In this document: positions 1 through 5,289 of the stretch, one piece after another
How the letters are laid out: every line of letters begins with the position of its first letter
Numbering within the stretch: the first letter of the stretch is position 1
From: UBA9676 sp036522155
GTDB lineage: Bacteria; Actinomycetota; Actinomycetes; Streptosporangiales; Streptosporangiaceae
DNA length: 16,704 nt
Direction: 5' to 3'
Assembly (NCBI GenBank): GCA_036522155.1
Contig: DATDGI010000124.1
Coordinates: forward strand, 1-16,704
Position numbers and translations under genes: made by a program
The notes under the pieces: generated by a model
Databases searched by the model: none
Seen by the model: only the letters and a program-made list of their open reading frames with translations
Told to the model about the DNA's origin: nothing

Positions 1-316
1 GCCCGAACTGAAGCGCGTAGGCGTCCGCGAGCGCGGTCGGGAAAGACGGGCCCGTGCTGACCGTAGGGGTGGGGGCGGGGCTGGGCGGTCGCTCGTTCAG
101 CACGATCGCGGTGACACCCCGGTAGCCGATGACAAGGAGCACCAGCCACACCACGATCCGGAAAACCCAGACGAGCCAACGCCCACCCGCGCCGCGCCAG
201 CCCGAAGCGGAGCGATCCCGCCTCCCGCTGGCTGGCGCTTGGTCCCCGGCCTCTGAAGCAAATTCCGCGTAGATATCAGTCTGCGGTCTCTGCTCAACAG
301 TAGACCTGCGACCCAT
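1..316 (-). CDS. Probable conjugal-transfer membrane protein (TcpC-like), N-terminal part, runs off the left edge
   Basis: An open frame starts at ATG 316 and reads through the window edge, giving 105 visible residues. The start is supported by a GGAGG ribosome site five bases upstream. The protein has a polar cytoplasmic N-terminus of about 45 residues, one hydrophobic segment at about 47-68 rich in Trp, Val and Leu, a Pro/Thr/Ser linker, and then SFPTALADAYALQFG. One N-terminal membrane helix, a short linker and a motif of the FPxxxAxAYAxxF kind resemble actinobacterial TcpC-family conjugation proteins, which are parts of the envelope channel of integrative conjugative elements. The family call is recognition by eye, since the diagnostic C-terminal domains lie outside the window. 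If it is right, a conjugative element extends to the left. Another single-pass secreted or anchored protein remains possible. Confidence 0.55.
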   Translation of the reverse strand, partial: MGRRSTVEQRPQTDIYAEFASEAGDQAPASGRRDRSASGWRGAGGRWLVWVFRIVVWLVLLVIGYRGVTAIVLNERPPSPAPTPTVSTGPSFPTALADAYALQFG

Positions 317-357
317 CAGCACCTCCGCCCCGCTCCTGTATACGCACAGCTATCGGC

Positions 358-399
358 TATGGCGCTTTGCGTGTCCTCTGAGGACCATTCTGCGCCATA
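358..399. repeat. Two-tier inverted repeat upstream of the TcpC-like gene
   Basis: The outer arms TATGGCGC (358-365) and GCGCCATA (392-399) pair perfectly. Inside them GTCCTC (373-378) and GAGGAC (380-385) pair around a single base, separated from the outer arms by unpaired stretches of 7 and 6 bases. The structure ends 42 bases upstream of the start at 316. No T-run follows on either strand, so a simple intrinsic terminator is unlikely. It could be a leader hairpin, an operator or a transfer-origin-like structure. The rest of 317-555 shows no gene I can support. Confidence 0.5.
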
Positions 400-555
400 A
401 CGGCTACTCAAGTCATCTCAATGGCCGGCTCGGGGCAACCTATATCAACGGCCTCACCTGCGGTGACGCGTAGCTCGGTGCCGAACACTCCGAGAATATG
501 GGCTCTGACCTGGGAAGATTGCCACCAGAACGGCCGGCTCAATGGCTGCCCACGC

Positions 556-759
556 TCAGTGATCGCGGTGGGTGGGTGGGCGGCCGGGGCGGCGGATGTC
601 GCTGGCGCGGGCGGGCATGCGGCCGGCGTCGGCCAGGGCGCGGCGGAGCAGGAATTCGATCTGGGCGTTGGTGGAGCGCAGTTCCTCGGCGGCCCACCGG
701 GCCAGGGCGTCATGCACGGCCGGGTCGAGCCGCAGCAGGATGCCTTTGCGATCGGTCAC
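556..759 (-). CDS. Ribbon-helix-helix (Arc/CopG-type) DNA-binding protein
   Basis: This 67-residue protein starts at GTG 759, with GAGG about six bases upstream. Residues 5-11 (KGILLRL) fit the RHH beta strand. They are followed by helix one (about 12-27, PAVHDALARWAAEEL), a turn, and helix two (about 30-46, NAQIEFLLRRALADAG). This is the layout of Arc/CopG/MetJ repressors, which bind as dimers through the paired strands. The Pro/Arg-rich tail (about 47-67) is probably disordered. The start codon overlaps the stop of a small upstream ORF by four bases (GTGA), suggesting translational coupling. Its promoter contains two TGATAYCA sites, so autoregulation together with control of the divergent glycosyltransferase is a natural inference. 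It could be an antitoxin, but no toxin gene follows it. Confidence 0.8.
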   Translation of the reverse strand: MTDRKGILLRLDPAVHDALARWAAEELRSTNAQIEFLLRRALADAGRMPARASDIRRPGRPPTHRDH

Positions 760-857
760 GGGTACCTCGTGCCTGGCCGGTTACTGGTGCAGCGGCCGGT
801 GCTGACGGCCTGCGGGGCCGGTGGCCGGCCCGGGCTGACCGGAGCCTGCGCCGCCAT
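756..857 (-). CDS. Small coupled upstream ORF before the RHH gene
   Basis: A 33-residue ORF begins at ATG 857 behind a strong GGAGG site and ends in a TGA inside the GTGA that starts the RHH gene. The peptide starts MAAQAPVSPGRPPAP, is rich in Pro, Ala and Arg, and matches nothing I recognise. The strong ribosome site together with the four-base overlap suggests that translating it feeds ribosomes to the RHH start. It may have no function as a peptide. No repeated codons typical of an attenuation leader are visible. Confidence 0.4.
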   Translation of the reverse strand: MAAQAPVSPGRPPAPQAVSTGRCTSNRPGTRYP

Positions 858-872
858 CCCCACCACCTCCGC

Positions 873-902
873 TTGACATGGTTGATACCACTCATCTAGC
901 AT
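873..902 (+). promoter_or_regulatory. Promoter toward the glycosyltransferase gene
   Basis: TTGACA (873-878), a perfect consensus -35, is followed after 18 bp by TAGCAT (897-902), a good TANNNT -10. The predicted start near 909 leaves a leader of about 74 bases before ATG 983. The -10 box overlaps the -10 box of the opposite promoter. Confidence 0.65.
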
Positions 903-912
903 ACTGATATCA
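883..912. promoter_or_regulatory. Candidate paired operator, TGATAYCA twice, centres 22 bp apart
   Basis: TGATACCA (883-890) lies in the spacer of the plus promoter. TGATATCA (905-912), the core of the 10-bp palindrome CTGATATCAG, lies in the spacer of the minus promoter. The centres are 22 bp apart, about two helical turns, so two bound dimers would sit on the same face of the DNA around the overlapping -10 boxes. The neighbouring RHH protein is the obvious candidate ligand. This assignment is inferred from position and symmetry. Confidence 0.5.
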
Positions 913-926
913 GATTAAATTTGCAA
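898..926 (-). promoter_or_regulatory. Promoter toward the upstream ORF and RHH gene
   Basis: On the minus strand, TTGCAA (921-926) and TATGCT (898-903) lie 17 bp apart. The predicted start near 891 gives a leader of about 34 bases before ATG 857. The -10 hexamer shares five of its six positions with the plus-strand -10. Confidence 0.65.
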
Positions 927-982
927 CGCGGACACACCACCTGCCGGGGACTTCCTGACAGCACACCGCCGGAGGCACCGCA

Positions 983-2530
983 ATGAACCAGCCCAGCGAC
1001 CCAGCCGCCTCATCCCCGGCCACCGTCCCGGCGGTCACATCGCCGCCACAGGCTCCGGCTCACCCCTCCGACCGCGTGCCGGTCCTGGCCTGGGTGATCG
1101 GCGCCGCCTTCGTGGCCATCGAGCTCGCCGTGAGCGGCCGGTACGGCTTCCAGCAGGACGAGCTGTACTTCATCGAGGCCGGGCGCCATCTCGCGTTCGG
1201 CTATGTCGACCAGCCGCCGCTCGTGCCGGTGCTCACCCGGGTCACCAGCATCTTCGGCGTCAGCCCGACCGCGGTCCGGATCATCCCGGCGCTGGCGGGC
1301 GGGGCGGTCGTGGTCATGGCGGCCAGGCTGGCGGCGCTGTTTGGCGCGGGCCGGTTCGGCCGGGTGCTCGCCGCCCTCGGCACGGCGTGCGCCCCCGTCG
1401 TGCTGGGGGCCGTGCACATCGGCAACACCACGCCGCTGGACCTCCTGGCCTGGACGGCCGTCCTGCTCTTCGTCAGCACGGCGCTGCTGCGGGACCGGCC
1501 GCGCTGGTGGCTGGCCGCCGGCGCCGCAGCCGGCCTCGGCCTGGAGAACAACAACCTGGTGATCATGCTGCTCATCGGGCTCGCGCTGGGCCTGCTCCTC
1601 TCCCCCCATGCCGCCGTGCTGCGCACCATCTGGCCATGGCTCGGCGCAGGCATCGCCGCGGTCCTCTGGGTGCCGAACATCATCTGGCAGGCCACGCACG
1701 GGTGGCCGCAGCTGGCCATGGCCTCGGCCCTGCACCAGCAGAACACGTCCGTGGCCGACTACGTCGGCGGCCTGCCCGCCCAGCTGATCTACCCCGGGCT
1801 GCTGATGGCGCCGCTGCTCATCGCCGGCTTCGTCAAGCTGTGGCGGACTCCCGAACTGCGCTTCATAGCCGTGGCCGTCACGCTCATCGTCGTCTACGTG
1901 CTGGCCTGGGTACCCGGCAAGGTGTACTACAGCGCCGGCACGGCGCCCGCCGTCCTGGCGGCCGGCGCACTGGCCGCCGAGGGCTGGATCGCCCGCGGCC
2001 GCCACGCGGGGCGCCGGCGCGGGCTCGTGCTGGCTGCGCCGCTGGTGGGCATGGCCCTCACCCTGCCGTCGCTGCTGCCGATCCTGCCGGTGAGTCAGGC
2101 ACACAGCCTGCCGTCCAGCTCGCGGTCCACTCTCGGCGACACCGTCGGCTGGCCCCAGCTCACCCGCGCGGTCGCCGCCCAGGACGCGGCTCTGGTCCGG
2201 GCCGGCCAGCGCCCCACCTCCATCTTCACCGGCTACTACGGCGAGGCCGCCGCGCTCGACGTGCTCGGCGGGGCGGACCACCTGCCGCCCGTACTATCCG
2301 GCCACAACGCCTACTGGATGTGGGGGCCCGGGCACGCCTCCGACCGCACCGTGCTCGCCGTCGACGCGCTGCCCATGCTGCGGCCTTACTTCGCCAGCTG
2401 CCGCCTGCTGACCACCTACAACGCCCCCTACCACGTGCAGAACGACTGGACCGGCATCCAGATCGCCGTCTGCACCCACCCGGCAGCCGCCTGGCCCACC
2501 CTCTGGCCCCACCTGAAGCACTACGGCTGA
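983..2530 (+). CDS. PMT-family (GT39/ArnT-like) membrane glycosyltransferase
   Basis: This 515-residue polytopic protein starts at ATG 983 with GGAGG seven bases upstream. After a Pro/Ser-rich N-terminus of about 30 residues comes the first membrane helix (about 33-51). The family's acidic loop follows, QQDELYFIEAG with Asp59-Glu60, then GYVDQPPLVP (about 73-82), both characteristic of lipid-phosphate-sugar-dependent transferases. About ten more hydrophobic segments alternate with short loops up to about residue 375. The C-terminal extracytoplasmic part contains GYYGEAAALD and SGHNAYWMWGPG, seen in actinobacterial members. It probably transfers a sugar from a polyprenyl-phosphate donor to a protein or glycan outside the membrane; donor and acceptor cannot be read from the sequence. 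It is transcribed from the divergent promoter shared with the RHH regulator. Its TGA abuts the stop of the convergent next gene. Confidence 0.85.
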   Translation: MNQPSDPAASSPATVPAVTSPPQAPAHPSDRVPVLAWVIGAAFVAIELAVSGRYGFQQDELYFIEAGRHLAFGYVDQPPLVPVLTRVTSIFGVSPTAVRIIPALAGGAVVVMAARLAALFGAGRFGRVLAALGTACAPVVLGAVHIGNTTPLDLLAWTAVLLFVSTALLRDRPRWWLAAGAAAGLGLENNNLVIMLLIGLALGLLLSPHAAVLRTIWPWLGAGIAAVLWVPNIIWQATHGWPQLAMASALHQQNTSVADYVGGLPAQLIYPGLLMAPLLIAGFVKLWRTPELRFIAVAVTLIVVYVLAWVPGKVYYSAGTAPAVLAAGALAAEGWIARGRHAGRRRGLVLAAPLVGMALTLPSLLPILPVSQAHSLPSSSRSTLGDTVGWPQLTRAVAAQDAALVRAGQRPTSIFTGYYGEAAALDVLGGADHLPPVLSGHNAYWMWGPGHASDRTVLAVDALPMLRPYFASCRLLTTYNAPYHVQNDWTGIQIAVCTHPAAAWPTLWPHLKHYG

Positions 2531-3049
2531 TCAAGATTCAGGTATGGATGACCCCGGTTGTTGACTTGCTACCTCCCGGCTGCGTGTATCTGCCTGCGCC
2601 GCCGACGGGGGACATCTGCCCACGATGTGAGCAGCGGCTGGCTGCCCGCAGTTCGTGCAGACGGGGCAACCAGTCTGGCTGTGGGCTGACGCAGACGCGC
2701 CGCAGCGGGCACATGGGACGTCCTGCCATGGCAACAGTGCAGGCGGGAGGGGTTGCGGCTGAGACCGGGTACTGCCGAGCATGACCATGAGCCCGATGGC
2801 GAACGTGAGGCCGCCGCCGATGAGGGCGAGCAGGCCGCCCCAGTGGGCGATGGCGGCACCCGAACAGGCGGCGCGGGCTGCCGCATCGGTGCCTTGCGCG
2901 AGCTGCCCGAGAAGCGACTGGCAAGTGCTGTAGTTGTGGCCGAACACGAGCATGATCAGCAGGCCGGCGGTGCCGATGACGAGCCCGATGATGGTCGCGC
3001 CGTAGTGGGGACCGTGCTGGGGTGGTACCTGCCCGTATCCCTGAGTCAC
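2531..3049 (-). CDS. Small two-helix membrane protein with a cysteine-rich C-terminal tail, unrecognised
   Basis: With the GTG at 3049 as start, the product has 172 residues beginning VTQGYGQVPP. It has a short Gln/Pro/Gly-rich N-terminus, membrane helix one (about 17-36), a loop holding Cys43 and Cys62, helix two (about 69-92), and a tail with C113xxC116, C128xxC131xxC134 and C146. The tail resembles a zinc-binding ribbon or knuckle, and the loop cysteines could form a disulfide on the outside. The frame stays open to 3277, but that would overlap the divergent gene starting at 3235; an intermediate ATG at 3166 is possible. The ribosome site at 3049 is weak, so the start is uncertain. Both termini abut neighbours: its TGA lies directly against the glycosyltransferase stop. 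Function unknown. Confidence 0.6.
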   Translation of the reverse strand: MTQGYGQVPPQHGPHYGATIIGLVIGTAGLLIMLVFGHNYSTCQSLLGQLAQGTDAAARAACSGAAIAHWGGLLALIGGGLTFAIGLMVMLGSTRSQPQPLPPALLPWQDVPCARCGASASAHSQTGCPVCTNCGQPAAAHIVGRCPPSAAQADTRSREVASQQPGSSIPES

Positions 3050-3234
3050 TCGGGGAGTGTCCCATGGGCCCAGTGCGAACCTGGGCAAACTGGTTGTAAC
3101 TGAGCTGTGATCAATCCGTGTGCTCCATAGGGTCTTCTCCGGCGTCCTTCCATCGTGGGGCGACATATTGCCCAGCTGACAGGCCGGGCCCTCGCCGACC
3201 TGGCTTAAGGACCTGACAGCGGACGTGAATTCCA

Positions 3235-3858
3235 GTGCCCGAGAACCGACCGATTTGGGAGCGGCCTGCAGAGCCACCGCCCCAGCCAGCCATGAGCCGC
3301 AACGAGGTGTCGCCCGCGCCGCAGCCGCGCCGCAGAGGGCGGCTGCTGCTCGCCTGCGGCAGCAGCGGCCTGGCCGGCCTGGTCGTGGGCCTGGTCATCG
3401 GCCTGGCCGCCGGCGGCACCACTACCACGGCGGCTGGGCATGCCAGCCCAGCGGCGAGTGCCGCGCCAGTGGCCGCACCGTCCAGTGCGCCGGCACCGGC
3501 GCCCAGCCCGGTGCCCAGCCCGGACGCGACCGGTACGGGCAGCTGCGACGTGTCGCTGTCGCCTGGCCTCAATGGCCCCAACTACCTGGTCAGCGATGTC
3601 GACGTGACCAACACCGGCAACGTCGGCGCCGTGGTTAAGGTCAAGGTGTCGTGGCCGCAGGTCGGGTTCGCGCCGATCGTGAAGCACAAGACGGTCAGCG
3701 TCCCGTACGGCCAGACCGTGCACGTCAACCTGTCGGTGAACGCGAACAATTACAGCAGCGACATCATCGGCAACTTCCAGAACTACCAGCTGAGCCACAA
3801 CGGCGACCCGTGCAGCTACAACCTGACCATCGAGTCGACCTTCGGCCAGGCACATTGA
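3235..3858 (+). CDS. Membrane-anchored surface protein with a C-terminal beta-rich domain, unrecognised
   Basis: This 207-residue protein starts at a GTG with only a weak ribosome site; an in-frame ATG at 3292 is an alternative. Residues 1-36 are Pro/Arg-rich and end in a basic cluster (PRRRGR), followed by one hydrophobic helix (about 37-60). Then comes an Ala/Pro/Ser linker (about 62-100). The last 105 residues are a compact domain rich in Val, Asn and Thr, with alternating hydrophobic strands (DVDVTNTGNVGAVVKVKVSW) and a possible Cys104-Cys193 disulfide. The architecture is that of an anchored extracytoplasmic Ig-like or FxLYD-like domain. No enzyme motif is seen. It is transcribed away from the cysteine-tailed membrane protein, but a linked function is not shown. 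Confidence 0.7.
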   Translation: MPENRPIWERPAEPPPQPAMSRNEVSPAPQPRRRGRLLLACGSSGLAGLVVGLVIGLAAGGTTTTAAGHASPAASAAPVAAPSSAPAPAPSPVPSPDATGTGSCDVSLSPGLNGPNYLVSDVDVTNTGNVGAVVKVKVSWPQVGFAPIVKHKTVSVPYGQTVHVNLSVNANNYSSDIIGNFQNYQLSHNGDPCSYNLTIESTFGQAH

Positions 3859-3871
3859 CCGGTCCAGCCGT

Positions 3872-3916
3872 TCAGACGTTGAAGCGGAACTCCACCACGT
3901 ACGCGTCCTGCATGAC
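3872..3916 (-). pseudogene. Remnant resembling the 3' end of ychF
   Basis: The minus strand reads VMQDAYVVEFRFNV followed by TGA. This closely resembles the end of the YchF TGS domain, whose usual ending in this group is of the form VMQDGDVVEFRFNV. The genuine ychF in this window has VMRDGDVVEFR and then an unusual tail. At DNA level 3884-3916 and 5320-5352 match at 26 of 33 positions in the same orientation. Upstream of this piece the frame is only antisense to another gene, so the scrap is not a functional gene. It looks like the displaced original terminus of ychF or the end of a lost copy. Confidence 0.55.
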
Positions 3917-3982
3917 GATGGCTGCGTCAGACCCCAGCGGCGACCTTCGGGTATGGCCGGAAGGTTCGCTGCTGAGCGGTAA

Positions 3983-4010
3983 CGTTCCCGGAACGGTGCG
4001 GGCGTAGCCT
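3983..4010 (+). promoter_or_regulatory. Promoter for a leaderless transcript, with overlapping palindrome
   Basis: TAGCCT (4005-4010) is followed by seven bases and then GTG 4018, the spacing typical of actinobacterial leaderless genes. No good ribosome site precedes that GTG. The 13-bp palindrome CGTTCCCGGAACG (3983-3995) covers the -35 area and may be an operator. The -35 itself is weak. Confidence 0.45.
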
Positions 4011-4017
4011 GCGGGTT

Positions 4018-5250
4018 GTGGTTGACGCGCAGCCAGCGCCCGGACCGGGAGCCGTGACCGGCGGCAGGGGAATCCCGGTGAGAGCCTGGCTGGTCCGGTG
4101 GGTACCCGGGTGCGTGGCGGCGGTATCGGTCGCGCTGATCGCCGCCGGGCTGGCGCTGGCCTACGTGGACCGGCATCTGCTGCCTGCCAGCCTGACCAAT
4201 TGGACCTTCTCCAGCGTCTCCAGCCAGGTGGTGAACGTGGCCGTGCCGCTGACGGGGTTCGTCCTTGCGTCCCGGCGCCCGGGGAACCGGATCGGCTGGC
4301 TGTTCCTGGCGGCGGGGCTGGCCCTGGGCCTGGGTGCCTTCTCGAACCCGTACGCGCTGCACGCACTGGTCGTGGACCCGGGGTCCCTGCCCGCGGGCCG
4401 GCTGTTTGGCTGGGTGTCCAATTGGACCTGGGCGATCCCGTTCGCCATGCTCGCCTTTTTGTTCCTGCTGTTCCCGACCGGGCGGCTGCGATCCCGGCGC
4501 TGGCGCCCGGCCGGGTGGTTCGTCGGCGGGTCGTTCGCGCTCTCCACGGTGGCGCTGCTGATCGCCGCCGCCCGCTCGTGGGCGCACCCGTTCACCTCGT
4601 TCAGCCCGGGGAGCCCGGGTCTGATCGCGTTCCTCTACCTGATGGCTTCGGTCCTGTTTAGTGCCGAGCTGCTGGTCAGTGTTGTTGCGATCGTGGTCAG
4701 GTTCGCCAAGTCAGCGGGTGAGGAGCGGCTGCAGCTGAAGTGGTGCGCGTGGGCCGCGCTGGTGCTGGCGATCGTGCTTGTCGCGGGGAACTGGGTGAAC
4801 TCGGCGGCAGTGTATGTGCTACAGAGCCTGGCGTTCTTGTGCCTGTATACGGCCATCGCCATCGCAGTGCTGAAGTACCGGCTGTATGACATCGACCGGA
4901 TCATCTCCCGCACCCTGGCGTATGCGGTCGTTACCGGGCTGCTGGTCGGCGTGTACGCGGGCCTGGTGCTGCTGGCCACCCGCGTCCTGTCGGTCCACAC
5001 CCCGGTCGCGGTGGCCGCCGCCACCCTGGCCGCGGCGGCGCTGTTCAACCCATTGCGGCGGCGGGTGCAGCAGGTGGTGGACCGGCGGTTCAACCGGGCA
5101 CGGTATGACGCGGACCAGACCGTGGCCGCGTTCGCCGCCCGCCTACAAGACGACGTCGACCTGGAGTCGATGCGGGACGACCTGGCCAGTGTCGTCCACC
5201 AGGCGCTGGAACCGGCCCACGTATCAGTCTGGATCAGCCAGCGCGGCTGA
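4018..5250 (+). CDS. Ten-helix membrane protein resembling a histidine-kinase sensor region without the kinase
   Basis: The product has 410 residues. About ten hydrophobic segments run from about 30 to 343, with Trp-rich loops and LFPTGRL after the fourth. The cytoplasmic tail begins with KYRLYDIDRIISRTL (about 286-300) and continues after the last helix with NPLRRRVQQVVDRRFNRARYDA (about 344-365), TVAAFAARLQDDVDLESMRDDL, and PAHVSVWI near the end. These motifs mark the N-terminal sensory half of many actinobacterial two-component histidine kinases. Here the protein stops where a GAF or kinase domain would normally follow, and no H-box or ATP-binding motifs are present. It may act as a stand-alone sensor or partner for a kinase elsewhere, or be a truncated relic. 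The frame is intact and the start fits a leaderless promoter; GTG 4078 is an alternative start. It lies in the segment bounded by the ychF-like repeats. Confidence 0.7.
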   Translation: MVDAQPAPGPGAVTGGRGIPVRAWLVRWVPGCVAAVSVALIAAGLALAYVDRHLLPASLTNWTFSSVSSQVVNVAVPLTGFVLASRRPGNRIGWLFLAAGLALGLGAFSNPYALHALVVDPGSLPAGRLFGWVSNWTWAIPFAMLAFLFLLFPTGRLRSRRWRPAGWFVGGSFALSTVALLIAAARSWAHPFTSFSPGSPGLIAFLYLMASVLFSAELLVSVVAIVVRFAKSAGEERLQLKWCAWAALVLAIVLVAGNWVNSAAVYVLQSLAFLCLYTAIAIAVLKYRLYDIDRIISRTLAYAVVTGLLVGVYAGLVLLATRVLSVHTPVAVAAATLAAAALFNPLRRRVQQVVDRRFNRARYDADQTVAAFAARLQDDVDLESMRDDLASVVHQALEPAHVSVWISQRG

Positions 5251-5289
5251 GGACGGCATCAGTCGGCTCCTCGGGACCGGCAGGTGGTA

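Noticed and set aside
408..713. Minus-strand ORF of 101 codons overlapping the RHH gene, with protein-like C-terminal residues (VFGTELRVTAGEAVDIG)
   Set aside because: Most of it is a shadow of the RHH gene in another frame, it has no good start downstream of that gene, and I recognise no family. At most the last 40 codons could be a gene remnant.
556..857. Toxin-antitoxin pair made of the RHH protein and the upstream small ORF
   Set aside because: The small peptide is a Pro/Ala-rich 33-mer with no toxin motif, and nothing toxin-like follows the RHH gene.
1010..2281. Long antisense ORF across the glycosyltransferase gene
   Set aside because: Gly/Arg/Gln-rich composition typical of GC-rich shadow frames, no motif, and the opposite strand has a clear family match.
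2531..3277. Reading the two-helix protein from the far upstream start as 248 residues
   Set aside because: It would overlap the divergent gene at 3235 and adds about 76 residues without domain character. GTG 3049 gives a compact protein, although its ribosome site is weak.
3990..4017. ECF-sigma promoter (GGAAC ... GTT) before the sensor-like gene
   Set aside because: The spacing between the elements is 20 bp, longer than usual, while the TAGCCT -10 and leaderless spacing explain the start better.
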